64,000 nt of DNA. It comes from an uncultured Winogradskyella sp. Its GTDB lineage: Bacteria; Bacteroidota; Bacteroidia; Flavobacteriales; Flavobacteriaceae. The notes beneath the pieces were generated by a model. That model worked only from the letters and a program-made list of their open reading frames with translations. It was not told the DNA's origin and did not search any database. The stretch is taken from the NCBI RefSeq assembly GCF_947501905.1, contig NZ_CANMXL010000004.1, positions 80,777-144,776 on the forward strand. Reading direction: 5' to 3'. How positions within the stretch are numbered: position 1 is the first letter of the stretch; every line of letters starts with the position of its first letter. Below, in pieces: positions 17,449 through 27,485 of this stretch. The translations under genes were made by a program, and so were the position numbers.

Positions 17449-18457
17449 GAGCTTTTATAAAATCTGTAATGAGATAAGAAATGAGTTTTCCGACCATAGC
17501 TTCAGTCTTTTTGATTGGCGCAGCTTCACATATATGCAGATAAGTTGCATTTTTATTTGAACCAAATTCATTTACAAAACGTCTAGCTTGAGTAGTAGAA
17601 AACCCACTAGGTGTCATTGCACTACTAGGTACATTTTCTATAGCGTCACAGTCGATTTCAATTCCAAAATTTGATTTGGAAACATGAGATAATGCACGTG
17701 TAATTTCAGACTTAAATCGCACTTCTTTCCTAACATTAATAGCTTCGAACGTATTATACGCAATAGATTTTGTTTCGTTTAAGGTATTTAAACTGTTTTG
17801 AGAAACATAGTTTTCATGTAAACCAAAGATGAAGTAATTTTTCAGAAAGCCTTCGTTATAAGCATAACTAAAGCCATTACCACTATGTCTGCCTTCTTCT
17901 GGTCTAAAATCATGATGCGCATCAAAGTTAACGACATTCATTGGTTGATTTATTGCCAAAGAAGCACCTTTTATATTGCCATATGCATTGTTATGGCCTC
18001 CACCAATTATAATAGGTGTTTTGCCAGCTTTGATTATTGAAAACATTAGATGAGATACATCTGCATCTACAGTTTCTGTCAGCTTTCTAGCAAGAGCAAT
18101 CCGTTTTTTATTAGATAAAGACACATCTTTTACTTGTTCTAATTGCTCTGTATAATCCAAATGACCTAAAATTAAGATACGTTTTGGATTAATAAAGGCA
18201 TTACTTTGTGTATTTAACAAAATTTTTATTGACGCTTCCCAAGCCTTGTATGTACCTGATTTACCGTGATTTGCAATCACTCCGATATCTTCAGAAATAC
18301 CAAAAATAACATAGTCAACATCCAATGCTAAAATGTCGTCGTATATGTTAGTGAGGTTGTTAATCAGCCGAACATGTTCACCAAATTTGGTCTCGCCTTT
18401 GCGAGTTTTGACAAACAGATTACGGTCTTCTGATTTAAATTGAATTAGATTTTGCAT
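17438..18457 (-). CDS. hutG: Formimidoylglutamase / arginase-family ureohydrolase (HutG-like)
   Basis: A 339-residue ureohydrolase. The manganese-binding motifs are GGGHNNAYGN (about 152-161), NFDAHHDFRPEEG (about 175-187) and EIDCDAIENVPSSAMTPSGFS (about 265-285). Formimidoylglutamase hydrolyses N-formimino-glutamate to glutamate and formamide in histidine breakdown. The presence of hutI about 1.6 kb away supports this over agmatinase or arginase, but substrate specificity is not proven by the motifs alone. The GNAT gene overlaps its 3' end. Confidence 0.82.
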   Translation of the reverse strand: MQNLIQFKSEDRNLFVKTRKGETKFGEHVRLINNLTNIYDDILALDVDYVIFGISEDIGVIANHGKSGTYKAWEASIKILLNTQSNAFINPKRILILGHLDYTEQLEQVKDVSLSNKKRIALARKLTETVDADVSHLMFSIIKAGKTPIIIGGGHNNAYGNIKGASLAINQPMNVVNFDAHHDFRPEEGRHSGNGFSYAYNEGFLKNYFIFGLHENYVSQNSLNTLNETKSIAYNTFEAINVRKEVRFKSEITRALSHVSKSNFGIEIDCDAIENVPSSAMTPSGFSTTQARRFVNEFGSNKNATYLHICEAAPIKKTEAMVGKLISYLITDFIKAHGG

Positions 18458-18556
18458 TTAAGATTCAAAATTTAAATAAAATTACAGTTTAATCTGTTAT
18501 AGACCTTAATTAAAGATTAAAAAAACAAGAATTAAAATAACTTAAAAACTAGAATT

Positions 18557-19441
18557 ATGAGCGGAACAAGCAATAACATAGGATTAAAAGTAGGGTTAGG
18601 GATTTTACTCGCCTTATTTTTAGGAACAGGATTTTATGCCTCTAAGCTTTACAGTGAAAAAAAGGAAACTGAAGCTACTCTTGTAAAAGAGAAAAAACAA
18701 GTGATGAATGACTTAAATGTCATGGCTAAGCAGTATGACTCTGCAATTGGTGAAAATGAAATTGCAAACGGTAAACTTGTTGAAGCTAGAGAGCGTATCC
18801 AGGGCTTAATGGATTCTTTAAAAGTGTCTCAGAATAGTGTTGGAAGCTTATGGAGGTATAAGAAAAAATACTTGGCTTTACAGGAAGAAATGGATGTGTT
18901 ATTAGAAGAAAATGACCGTTTAAAAGTTGAAAATGAATTATTAGCGACTACACTTGATAGTACGCAAATTCAATTAGCAGAACGTTCTGCATTTACAGAT
19001 TCTCTTTTAGTACAAAATACTGAATTGGCAGATGTTGTAAAAGATGCTGGTGCATTACAGACAATTGGTCTTAAAGGTTTTGGTGTTATAGAAAGAAGCA
19101 GTGGAAAACTTATTCCTACTGAGCGCGCAAGACGTAGTGACAAAATAAGAGTATGCTATACTGTTGCAAAAAATGCTTTAGCAGATGCAGGAGATAAAGA
19201 ACTATATGTGCAAATAATTGATCCACAAGACAATGTTTTGGGTGCTAATAATCAAGTAGAATTTGAAGAGCAAGTGCTTAACTATAGTTTGATTAGTCGT
19301 TTTAATTATGAAAACAGAAACTTAAATATATGCGAGTTTGTTGCCCCTGCTGGTGATGAAAAATTCGAGAAAGGACGCTACGTAGTCAATGTATTTAATG
19401 AAAGCGAATTAATTTCTACATCTGAGTTTACACTGAGATAG
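18557..19441 (+). CDS. Single-span protein with long coiled coil and C-terminal beta domain, unknown function
   Basis: A 294-residue protein. A membrane anchor (about residues 9-29) is followed by a coiled coil (about 33-160), and a folded, probably beta-rich C-terminal domain (about 170-294, from GLKGFGVIERSSGKL). The topology suggests an inner-membrane anchored periplasmic protein. It is transcribed opposite to both the hutG and hutI units and ends at a strong terminator. I recognise no named family; annotations based on the coiled coil (for example chromosome-partitioning) would be unreliable. Confidence 0.75.
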   Translation: MSGTSNNIGLKVGLGILLALFLGTGFYASKLYSEKKETEATLVKEKKQVMNDLNVMAKQYDSAIGENEIANGKLVEARERIQGLMDSLKVSQNSVGSLWRYKKKYLALQEEMDVLLEENDRLKVENELLATTLDSTQIQLAERSAFTDSLLVQNTELADVVKDAGALQTIGLKGFGVIERSSGKLIPTERARRSDKIRVCYTVAKNALADAGDKELYVQIIDPQDNVLGANNQVEFEEQVLNYSLISRFNYENRNLNICEFVAPAGDEKFEKGRYVVNVFNESELISTSEFTLR

Positions 19442-19470
19442 AAATTATAAATTGGTTGGTTAGTTTATTG

Positions 19471-19507
19471 AAAAAGCCTGATGCAGATGAACACATCAGG
19501 CTTTTTT
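19471..19507. terminator. Bidirectional terminator
   Basis: AAAAAGCCTGATG pairs with CATCAGGCTTTTT around a 10-base loop. It ends the 294-residue protein gene on the + strand and, from the other side, includes the stop codon (19496-19498) of the transglutaminase-like gene. Confidence 0.9.
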
Positions 19508-20074
19508 GTTTTGTAAAGCTAGAATGCAGTTTTCTCTAATCTGCCATATGTCTCCAAAAGAATATGGAATATTGGATGTTTCTACCCATTTCTTTAAATA
19601 TTCCTGATGCATTTTCACTTTATAAATGCCTATTTGTTCAGGGACTATTTCTTCTTCAATTAAAAGAGAATCTTCAAATTTTAGACTTGTACTTTCAGGA
19701 AAAGTAATGTCATAACGTTTGTTATTATACTTTAGATAGCAGTGCGCTTCTGGGATATAATCCAGATTGTATTCATCTAATACAGAATTTATGCCTTTTG
19801 TGTTTTTTGCATTCATTTTATAAATGCCAATCCATAGTGATAGCTTATCAAAATCATTTTCAATAGCGACTTGTTTTAAAAAGGCATGTTTAGAAGAACA
19901 AGTGCCCATTTTCTCTTTAATAACAAGCTCTAAATCAGACCTATTAGAATTGCGACCATAAGGTAATTGATGAACATGCTTGTACAAATCAATAAAGGAA
20001 GTAATACCTAAATCAATAACAAGCTTAGATAATGTTTTATCTTTTGAAAGCTGAAAACTAAAGGAGTTGTCCAT
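19496..20074 (-). CDS. Transglutaminase-like (papain-fold) protein in the hutI operon
   Basis: A 192-residue soluble protein. A cysteine in MGTCSSKHAFLKQVA (C58), a histidine in EAHCYLKYNNKRYDITFP (H111) and the following aspartate (D122) appear in the order and spacing of the Cys-His-Asp triad of transglutaminase-like proteins. The GTCSSKHA motif is the strongest sign. Its start overlaps the end of hutI by 17 bases, so it is translated from the hutI message. Its link to histidine breakdown is not explained by any known pathway step. A catalytic role is an inference from the three residues. Confidence 0.65.
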   Translation of the reverse strand: MDNSFSFQLSKDKTLSKLVIDLGITSFIDLYKHVHQLPYGRNSNRSDLELVIKEKMGTCSSKHAFLKQVAIENDFDKLSLWIGIYKMNAKNTKGINSVLDEYNLDYIPEAHCYLKYNNKRYDITFPESTSLKFEDSLLIEEEIVPEQIGIYKVKMHQEYLKKWVETSNIPYSFGDIWQIRENCILALQNKKA

Positions 20075-21293
20075 TGATAATTACTGTATCAATTGGATTA
20101 TGTGCAAATTCATAAGGAATTTGTGCATAACTATCCATTGGTTTGGTAATAATGATATTGGCTTTTTTACCACGTGTAATGCTGCCATACATATTGCTGA
20201 AACCCATGGCGTAAGCGCCATTTACTGTGGCAGCATTAATAGCTTCTTCTGGAGTCATTTTTAATTTTATGCACGCTGAGCTTACCACAAAATTCATATT
20301 ACCACTTGGTGTAGACCCTGGATTGTAATCTGTAGCTATAGCTAATGGCAGTCCAGCATCAATAATAGCTCTTGCTGGTGTATAAGGGATACCTAAAAAG
20401 TAAGAGCATGCAGGCAAAGCAACTGGCATTGTATGGCTCGATTTTAAAGCATCAATATCATCTTGATTTAATTCTTCTAAATGGTCGACAGATAAAGCTT
20501 TGTAGTCAACACCAAGTTTTACACCGCCTAGAATATTAAATTGGTTAACATGTATTTTTGGTATTAGATGGTGCTTTTTCCCAGTTTCCAGAATTTTCTT
20601 AGTGTCTTCAACCGAAAAATAACCTTCTTCACAAAAGACATCAATATATTTTGCAACTCGAAGCGCAGAAGCTTTCGGTATTAACTCCTTAATGATTTTA
20701 TTAATATAAGCTTCTTTGTCGCCTTTATATTCAGAAGGAATAGCATGAGCAGCTAAAAGCGTAGGCGCAATTTTTGCTAAACTATCCTGTTTAATACGTT
20801 TTATAACTTTTAGCATTTTTAGCTCAGCATCAACTGTAAGTCCATATCCTGTTTTAATTTCCACAGCACCAGTACCCATGGCAATCATTTCATCTAAACG
20901 TTGTATTGATTGCTCATATAAGTCGTCTTCAGAAGTGTCTTGAAGTTGCTTTGCAGAGTTAAGGATTCCACCACCTCGATTAGCAATTTCAGCATAACTC
21001 ATACCATTAATTCTGTCTACAAATTCGGGAACACGATTACCAGCATAAACAATGTGCGTGTGAGAATCGCACCAAGATGGTAAGACAATTTTACCAGTAG
21101 CATCAATTATGGTTTCTGCATCAATACCTTTGCAAAAATCCATAGTACCAAATTCTACAATAGTATCGTCTTGTATATATAAATAAGCATTCTCAATTAT
21201 TGGAAGCTTTTTCATATCCTCACCTTTGACAATGGTTACACTGTTCTCGTGAACTTGAACAAGTTGTTTTATGTTTTTGATGAGTATAGACAA
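20058..21293 (-). CDS. hutI: Imidazolonepropionase
   Basis: A 411-residue amidohydrolase that opens the ring of 4-imidazolone-5-propanoate in histidine degradation. The metal site is set by SHTHIVYAGNR (about 75-85), later metal-site histidines (ending in AHAIPSEYKG and KIHVNQFN) and DYNPGSTPSGN (about 336-346). Length and motifs match HutI. The start appears to be TTG at 21293, because the family N-terminus begins here and the next ATG would remove about 26 residues. The transglutaminase-like gene overlaps its end. hutH and hutU are not in the window. Confidence 0.92.
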   Translation of the reverse strand: MSILIKNIKQLVQVHENSVTIVKGEDMKKLPIIENAYLYIQDDTIVEFGTMDFCKGIDAETIIDATGKIVLPSWCDSHTHIVYAGNRVPEFVDRINGMSYAEIANRGGGILNSAKQLQDTSEDDLYEQSIQRLDEMIAMGTGAVEIKTGYGLTVDAELKMLKVIKRIKQDSLAKIAPTLLAAHAIPSEYKGDKEAYINKIIKELIPKASALRVAKYIDVFCEEGYFSVEDTKKILETGKKHHLIPKIHVNQFNILGGVKLGVDYKALSVDHLEELNQDDIDALKSSHTMPVALPACSYFLGIPYTPARAIIDAGLPLAIATDYNPGSTPSGNMNFVVSSACIKLKMTPEEAINAATVNGAYAMGFSNMYGSITRGKKANIIITKPMDSYAQIPYEFAHNPIDTVIINGQLL

Positions 21294-21360
21294 TGGTTGG
21301 AAGTTTAGGGTTTGAAAAGGATTTAAAGTTACAAAAATTCTTTAGGATTCTTATAAAAGA

Positions 21361-21397
21361 AAACTGCCACTTTAATACAGATTAAAATGGCAGTTTA
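21361..21397 (-). terminator. Terminator of fumC
   Basis: A 16-bp stem, AAACTGCCA...TGGCAGTTT with one mismatch, lies 20 bases beyond the fumC stop. In the direction of fumC transcription it is followed by a T-rich tract. Confidence 0.8.
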
Positions 21398-21416
21398 ATT
21401 ATATATTTAGTGATTA

Positions 21417-22814
21417 TTATTTCAAACTTCCTGTCATGTCTTCTGGTTTCACCCATTCGTCATATTGTTCAGGAGTTACATACCCTAAACGTACAGCCTC
21501 TTCTTTTAAAGTGGTTCCGTTTTTATGCGCTGTGTTTGCAATTTCAGCCGCTTTATAGTAACCTATTTTAGTATTTAAAGCAGTGACTAACATTAAAGAG
21601 TTGTTTAGGAGTTCTTTTATAACACTGTGGTTTGGTTCAATACCAGTAGCGCAATGTTCATCAAAACTCACGCATGCATCACCAATTAACTGAGCAGATT
21701 GTAAAAGATTAGCTGCCATCATAGGTTTAAATACATTAAGCTCGTAATGCCCCTGTGTACCTCCGACAGTTACTGCAACATCATTACCCATAACTTGTGC
21801 GCATACCATGGTTAAAGCTTCACATTGAGTTGGATTTACTTTTCCAGGCATAATTGAGCTTCCTGGTTCATTAGCAGGAATTATAATTTCGCCAATACCA
21901 GAACGTGGACCAGAAGCCATCATTCTTATATCGTTTGCAATTTTATTTAAAGACACGGCAACTTGTTTTAAAGCGCCATGAGTCTCTACTATTGCGTCAT
22001 GTGCTGCAAGAGCTTCAAACTTATTTTTAGCAGTAACAAATGGTAAATTGGTAAATTCTGCAATATATTTAGCCACTAAAACATCATAGCCTACTGGTGT
22101 GTTTAATCCAGTACCTACGGCAGTTCCACCTAATGCGAGTTCACTTAAATGTTTTAACGTATTCTCTAAAGCTATAATACCGTGGTCTAATTGTGATACA
22201 TAACCAGAAAATTCTTGACCTAAGGTCAAAGGTGTAGCGTCCATAAGGTGCGTACGTCCAATCTTTACACAATCTTTAAATTCTAAAGATTTTTTGTGAA
22301 GTGTATTTCTTAATTGAATGATTCCAGGAATGGTAGTTTCAACAACTTTTTTATAAGCTGCAATATGCATACCTGTAGGGAATGTATCGTTAGATGATTG
22401 TGACTTGTTGACATCATCGTTTGGCTGAATGGTTTTTTTACCTTCACCTATAATGTTGCCAGCTATTTGATGTGCACGATTGGCAATAACCTCATTAACA
22501 TTCATATTGCTTTGTGTACCAGAACCTGTTTGCCAAATTACCAATGGAAATTGATCGTCATGCTTCCCGTCCAAAATTTCATCACAAGCTTGAGCAATCA
22601 AATCACGTTTTTCTTCTGCTAAAACGCCAAGCTCACAATTTGTATAAGCTGCAGCCTTTTTTAGATAAGCAAAACCATAAACAACTTCTAAAGGCATAGA
22701 AGCTGGAGTGCCAATTTTAAAGTTATTTCTAGAGCGTTCAGTTTGTGCGCCCCAAAGTTTGTCAGCAGGCACTTTTACTTCGCCCATTGTGTCTTTTTCT
22801 ATTCTGTAACTCAT
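21417..22814 (-). CDS. fumC: Fumarate hydratase, class II
   Basis: A 465-residue fumarase of the iron-independent class II family, interconverting fumarate and malate in the TCA cycle. The superfamily signature [15 protein letters not shown] is at about 316-330. [17 protein letters not shown] (about 98-114) and [16 protein letters not shown] (about 185-200) form the active site. Aspartase and argininosuccinate lyase share the fold, but the [17 protein letters not shown]-terminus is fumarase-like. A -7 box in the minus direction (TACCTTTG) lies at 22843-22850. Confidence 0.95.
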   Translation of the reverse strand: MSYRIEKDTMGEVKVPADKLWGAQTERSRNNFKIGTPASMPLEVVYGFAYLKKAAAYTNCELGVLAEEKRDLIAQACDEILDGKHDDQFPLVIWQTGSGTQSNMNVNEVIANRAHQIAGNIIGEGKKTIQPNDDVNKSQSSNDTFPTGMHIAAYKKVVETTIPGIIQLRNTLHKKSLEFKDCVKIGRTHLMDATPLTLGQEFSGYVSQLDHGIIALENTLKHLSELALGGTAVGTGLNTPVGYDVLVAKYIAEFTNLPFVTAKNKFEALAAHDAIVETHGALKQVAVSLNKIANDIRMMASGPRSGIGEIIIPANEPGSSIMPGKVNPTQCEALTMVCAQVMGNDVAVTVGGTQGHYELNVFKPMMAANLLQSAQLIGDACVSFDEHCATGIEPNHSVIKELLNNSLMLVTALNTKIGYYKAAEIANTAHKNGTTLKEEAVRLGYVTPEQYDEWVKPEDMTGSLK

Positions 22815-22842
22815 CTTAGATGTTGATTATTTTGTACTAATG

Positions 22843-22850
22843 CAAAGGTA
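22843..22850 (-). promoter_or_regulatory. -7 promoter element of fumC
   Basis: Read on the minus strand the bases are TACCTTTG, matching TAnnTTTG, 28 bases before the fumC start. No well-spaced TTG is visible behind it, so only the -7 part is supported. Confidence 0.5.
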
Positions 22851-23025
22851 CAACTAATCGTATGTTTTTACCACGAATAGCTGCTGAAAAATTTAAGTGC
22901 AAATTATGGATTTCTGAAAAAAGTGAAACTATTTTTATGAAATATGCATTGATTTTCAAGTACATAAAAAGTAATTTGCTAGCATCTATATGACGTAACA
23001 CTAACTAACTATTTTATTACTCCAA

Positions 23026-24303
23026 ATGGGAAAGAAAATCAACTTCATTGTCCTAACACTTATTGTTATTTTTTGTGCATTTACAGCTACGAGTTATCAA
23101 GAATTATCTTCTACAATTGATAAGGGAGATACTGCTTGGATGCTTGTAGCAAGTGCATTTGTGCTACTAATGACACCAGGTTTATCCTTCTTTTATGGGG
23201 GGATGATAAACAAGAAAAATATTATTTCAACCATGCTTCAAAGTTTTGTAGCCTTGGGTGTTATAAGTGTACTCTGGGTTTTAGTAGGTTTTAGCTTAGC
23301 TTTTGGAGAGAGTATGGGAGGTATTATTGGTAATCCATTGACGTATCTAAATTTCAAAAATGTTGGTATTGAACCTAATCCGGATTTTTCTGAAACGATA
23401 CCTTTTCTATTGTATGCTTTATTTCAATTAAAGTTTGCCATAATAACTCCAGCTCTAATTACTGGAAGTTTTGCAGGCCGAATTAGATTTAGAAGTTATA
23501 TTCTATTTATGGTGCTATTCAGCCTATTTATATATAGTCCATTGGCTCACATGACATGGCATCCAGATGGTTTACTCCGAAATTGGGGAGTACTTGACTT
23601 TGCTGGTGGTACAGTTGTTCATATGTCTGCTGGCTTTGCTGCATTGGCAGGTGCAATTTATTTAGGTAAGCGCAAAAAAGCTGAAGAAAGTCATGCTAAC
23701 GTGCCTTATGTTATTTTGGGTACTGGACTGCTTTGGTTTGGTTGGTTTGGTTTTAATGCTGGCTCTGCGTTAGGTGCTAATGGAGATGCCGTTATTGCTT
23801 TTGCCAATACTAATGTGGCTTCCGCAACTGCTATGATAGCGTGGTTATTTTACGAGCGCTTTATGGGTCGTAAAATGTCTGCAGTTGGGGCATGCATAGG
23901 TGCTGTTGTTGGGCTTGTGGCGATTACTCCTGCAGCAGGATTTGTTAACATCGGGCAATCTATCCTTATTGGTTTTGTTGCAGCTATTATATCAAACTGG
24001 ATGATACATCTCAAAAATAAAACCAGTATAGATGACACATTAGACGTTTTTCCGTCTCATGGTATAGGCGGTGTTGTAGGGATGATTTTAACAGCTGTTT
24101 TTGCAGCCAATGTCGGTTTGGTTTATGGTGAGACGACAACTTTTTATTACCATATAATAGCCTTATTTATAACTGCTGTATTTACGTTTGGTGGTAGTTA
24201 TCTATTATTCTTTATGGTTGATAAGCTACTAAAAATGAGAGTAAGGGATGACCAAGAGGAGAGAGGTCTTGACTTAAGTCAGCATGGAGAGCAGATTGAG
24301 TAG
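23026..24303 (+). CDS. amt: Ammonium transporter (Amt family)
   Basis: A 425-residue inner-membrane protein with about 11 membrane segments after a signal-like N-terminus. Family marks are GDTAWMLVASAFVLLMTPGLSFFYGG (about 34-59, in part), the first pore histidine in GGTVVHMSAGFAALAG (about 193-208) and the second in PSHGIGGVVGMIL. It conducts ammonia/ammonium into the cell. No PII (glnK/glnB) gene follows, unlike many amtB operons. The region after the stop holds only the broken DinB-like gene. Confidence 0.93.
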   Translation: MGKKINFIVLTLIVIFCAFTATSYQELSSTIDKGDTAWMLVASAFVLLMTPGLSFFYGGMINKKNIISTMLQSFVALGVISVLWVLVGFSLAFGESMGGIIGNPLTYLNFKNVGIEPNPDFSETIPFLLYALFQLKFAIITPALITGSFAGRIRFRSYILFMVLFSLFIYSPLAHMTWHPDGLLRNWGVLDFAGGTVVHMSAGFAALAGAIYLGKRKKAEESHANVPYVILGTGLLWFGWFGFNAGSALGANGDAVIAFANTNVASATAMIAWLFYERFMGRKMSAVGACIGAVVGLVAITPAAGFVNIGQSILIGFVAAIISNWMIHLKNKTSIDDTLDVFPSHGIGGVVGMILTAVFAANVGLVYGETTTFYYHIIALFITAVFTFGGSYLLFFMVDKLLKMRVRDDQEERGLDLSQHGEQIE

Positions 24304-24341
24304 ATTTGCTATATATTTATAAGCTTGAAAAGTTAATATAA

Positions 24342-24865
24342 ATGAAGTTTGATTTAAATAAATCAATAGAACTATTAGAAAAGACTCCTGTTATTCTAGA
24401 ATCTTTCCTTGAAAATCTATCTAACGATTGGTTAAAGTCTAATGAAGGTGAAAAACTTGGAGTCCATATGATATTCTTGGACATCTTATATTTGGTGAAA
24501 AAACCGATTGGATAGTTAGAGCCAAGATAATTTTAAGTCCATCAAAGCGTAAGTTATTTGAGCCATTTGACCGATTTGCACAGTTTAATGAAAACCAAAA
24601 TACAATTGTTTCAGAATTAATTAATGAATTCAAAATTCTAAGAAAAAATAACCTGATAGAATTAAAATCATTAAATATTAAACCGGAAGATTTAAAACTT
24701 AAAGGCGAGCATCCTGAGTTAGGAGAAGTCACACTAGAGCAATTACTTTCTACTTGGGTAGTGCATGATTTAGCACATATTGCTCAAATCTCTAGAGTCA
24801 TGGCTAAACAATACAAATCTAATGTTGGACCATGGGAAGCTTATTTAGGAATTTTAAAAAAATAG
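24342..24865 (+). pseudogene. DinB-like protein gene broken by a one-base frameshift
   Basis: Two frames together encode one DinB/YfiT-type four-helix protein. From the ATG at 24342 the frame reads to ...NEGEK, then fails within about 20 codons (stop near 24511). The rest continues in the +1-shifted frame as TWSPYDILGHLIFGEKTDW... to ...WEAYLGILKK and a stop at 24863-24865. Adding one A to the A5 run at about 24450 (GGTGAAAAACTTGG) restores a single frame of about 174 codons. The DinB histidines are kept: H in ILGHLI and both in HDLAHIAQI. The rest of the sequence is intact, so the change is recent or a homopolymer sequencing error. Confidence 0.85.
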
Positions 24866-24953
24866 AGAATTTAGAAACTCTTATTTTCAATATTCAGTAA
24901 CATAATATGGTTTTTGTATACTAACTTGTCATACATCCTTAAACCAATCCAAA

Positions 24954-26756
24954 ATGAAAAATTATATTCTAGGTCTAATACTTTTACTTTTTACAATAAG
25001 TATATATACGCAAACCGATAAGCGCTTAAAAGGTATTGAAAAACATTTTAACTCTATACTCGAAAGTACAAAAGCTCCAGGATTTGCAGTTGCTATTGTA
25101 GAAGGAGATAAAGTAATTTATGCCAAAGGTTTTGGTTATAGCGATTACGAAAATAAAATTCCCGCAAATGCCAATACATTATATGCTATTGGTTCATCTA
25201 CAAAAGCATTTACATCTTCGTTATTGGGATTACTGAGAGAAGATAAAGAGCTTTCATTTAATGATAGCCCAAGACAATATGTGCCAGATTTAGAGTTTTT
25301 TAATGATGAAATGAATAATGGTATTATTATTAAAGATTTAATGCGTCATACGACAGGATTGCCAAGACATGACGGAGCGTGGTATTTTTTTCCAAGCAAA
25401 AATAAAGACAGTTTGATTACAAGATTAAAGCATCATGAACCATTTACAGGGGTTAGACAAAAATGGTATTATAACAATTTTGGTTTTTTACTTCAAGGCG
25501 TCATTACAGAAAAGATTACTGGTAAGTCATGGGAAGAAAATATAGAAGATAAATTTTTCAAACCTCTTGGTATGAATCGTTCTAAGACAATGATCTCTGG
25601 TATGAAAGAAAGCTCTAACGCTGCGATAGGCTATACTCTTGATGAAGATCGTAGTATTGAGAAAATGGACTATTATGATATATCAGGTATGTCACCCGCT
25701 GGAAGCATAAATAGTAGTGTTAATGATATGACAAAGTGGTTAATCACTTGGATAAACAATGGAAAATATAACGACGAACAAATTATCCCAGAAGATTATA
25801 TTAAAGAAGCGATGAGTTCTCAAGCTGTAGTTGCAAGTGCAAGGCCAAGTGAAGAGTTGCCAGGAGTGCATTTTGCGAATTATGGTTACGGCTGGTTTTT
25901 GCATTCATACAAAGGCCATTATATGGTAGAACATGGTGGTAATATTGATGGTTTTTCAGCGAGTGTTGGTTTCTATCCTTCCGATAAAATAGGAGTTGTC
26001 GTCCTAACCAATCAAAATGGGTCAGCAGTGCCAAGATTAGTTAGAAATACTGTAGCAGATTATATGCTTAAAGTTGAAAAAACAGAATGGGCAAAAAAGC
26101 ATAAAGAAGATATGGCTAAAGCTATTGAAGCTCAAGAGAAAGTGAATGAAGATAAAGAACTTTCTAATGTAAAAAACACAAGACCATCTCATGCAAAATT
26201 AGATTATACAGGTTTTTATGAAAATAAGGGTTATGGTAAGTTTGAAATAAAACTGGAAAATGATTCATTAGTAACGACTTTGAACAATAAACGTCAATAT
26301 ATTCATCATTTCCATTACGACACATTTGAAATGATAGATTACTCTGATGGCAAGGTAGATTCAACAGCAATTGGTAACTCTTTAAAGGTCAATTTCAAGA
26401 CTAGTGAAGCAGGTGATATAGAATCATTATCAACGTCTATAGAACCGACTACCGATGCTATTGTTTTTAAGCGTACGCCAAATACTATAGATGTAGATAC
26501 TGAAACTTTAGCAAAATATGTTGGTAAATATGATTTAGCTGGTACAGAAATCAAGATGTATATCAAAGACGAAAATGTACTCTATGCTTTCTTAGAAGGT
26601 CAACCAGAATATGAACTTGTACCAACTGCTGAGCATAAGTTTAATCTTAAGATTCTTGATGGCTATAAAGTTGAATTTATTGAAACTGATGATAAAATTA
26701 CAGATGTAAAGTTTATACAGCCAAATGGCGTATTTAAAGCAACAAAAAAAGAATAG
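24954..26756 (+). CDS. Secreted serine hydrolase (class C beta-lactamase / esterase-like)
   Basis: A 600-residue exported protein with a signal peptide (about 1-20). The penicillin-binding-type hydrolase domain runs from about 25 to 380. The active-site SxxK is S81-x-x-K84 (GSSTKAF), the YxN element is Y173-N-N175, and the third motif is HGG (in MVEHGGNIDG). A basic linker follows, then a C-terminal beta domain (about 410-600) seen in many Bacteroidota serine hydrolases (DUF3471-like). It could be a peptidase or esterase; beta-lactam hydrolysis is less likely. It stands alone as a transcription unit. Confidence 0.9.
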   Translation: MKNYILGLILLLFTISIYTQTDKRLKGIEKHFNSILESTKAPGFAVAIVEGDKVIYAKGFGYSDYENKIPANANTLYAIGSSTKAFTSSLLGLLREDKELSFNDSPRQYVPDLEFFNDEMNNGIIIKDLMRHTTGLPRHDGAWYFFPSKNKDSLITRLKHHEPFTGVRQKWYYNNFGFLLQGVITEKITGKSWEENIEDKFFKPLGMNRSKTMISGMKESSNAAIGYTLDEDRSIEKMDYYDISGMSPAGSINSSVNDMTKWLITWINNGKYNDEQIIPEDYIKEAMSSQAVVASARPSEELPGVHFANYGYGWFLHSYKGHYMVEHGGNIDGFSASVGFYPSDKIGVVVLTNQNGSAVPRLVRNTVADYMLKVEKTEWAKKHKEDMAKAIEAQEKVNEDKELSNVKNTRPSHAKLDYTGFYENKGYGKFEIKLENDSLVTTLNNKRQYIHHFHYDTFEMIDYSDGKVDSTAIGNSLKVNFKTSEAGDIESLSTSIEPTTDAIVFKRTPNTIDVDTETLAKYVGKYDLAGTEIKMYIKDENVLYAFLEGQPEYELVPTAEHKFNLKILDGYKVEFIETDDKITDVKFIQPNGVFKATKKE

Positions 26757-26781
26757 TTAAATAATTTTTTACAACAAATTG

Positions 26782-26807
26782 GGCTGGATAATTAAATTTA
26801 TCTAGCC
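26782..26807. terminator. Weak hairpin between converging genes
   Basis: GGCTGGATAA pairs with TTATCTAGCC (one mismatch) around a short AT loop, between the serine hydrolase and the ABC ATPase. It has no strong T run and overlaps the last codons of the ATPase gene, so termination is plausible only. Confidence 0.4.
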
Positions 26808-27482
26808 TATTATTTTACCATCTACCATTGTTAGTTTTCTGTCAGCCATAGCTGCTAATTCTTGGTTATGAGTAACAATAACAAAAGTTTGTTTAAACTC
26901 TTCTCGAAGTTTAAAGAAGAGTTGATGTAGCTGTTCTGCAGATTCACTGTCTAAATTTCCAGAAGGCTCATCAGCAAATATAATTTTAGGGTTGTTTATT
27001 AACGCTCTTGCTACAGCTACGCGTTGTTGCTCACCACCAGACATAGAATTTGGCTTATGATGTATGCGTTCTGATAATCCTAAATAGGAGAGTAACTCTT
27101 TTGCACGTTTTTCGGCATCAGCTTTTGGTATTCTGTTTATAAAAGCAGGTATGCAAACATTTTCTAAAGCTGTAAACTCTGGTAACAACTGATGAAACTG
27201 AAAGATAAACCCAATATTAGTATTTCTAAATTGAGCCAAAGCTTTATCATTAAGTTGATTTATTGCCGTACCGTTGATTATAAGCTGCGTATCATCTTTG
27301 TAATCAGGTTTGTCTAAGGTGCCAAGAATTTGTAATAGCGTTGTTTTACCTGCTCCAGAAGCGCCAACAATAGATATGATTTCACTTTCCGCTATGGTTA
27401 TATCTACACCTTTTAAGACTTGTAGCTCTTTATAAGCTTTAAAAATTTGCTTAGCTGAAATGATAGACTTTGAGTGCGTCAC
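26802..27482 (-). CDS. ABC transporter ATP-binding protein, LolD/MacB type
   Basis: A 226-residue ABC ATPase. Walker A is [11 protein letters not shown] (about 36-46), the signature is [14 protein letters not shown] (about 144-157), and Walker B is [13 protein letters not shown]. The family is that of LolD and MacB, which drive lipoprotein release or efflux. It starts with GTG at 27482, three bases after the stop of the DUF5916 gene, so it is translationally coupled to that outer-membrane protein. No cognate permease (LolC/E-type) is adjacent, so its membrane partner must be encoded elsewhere. Confidence 0.88.
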   Translation of the reverse strand: MTHSKSIISAKQIFKAYKELQVLKGVDITIAESEIISIVGASGAGKTTLLQILGTLDKPDYKDDTQLIINGTAINQLNDKALAQFRNTNIGFIFQFHQLLPEFTALENVCIPAFINRIPKADAEKRAKELLSYLGLSERIHHKPNSMSGGEQQRVAVARALINNPKIIFADEPSGNLDSESAEQLHQLFFKLREEFKQTFVIVTHNQELAAMADRKLTMVDGKIIG

Positions 27483-27485
27483 TAA

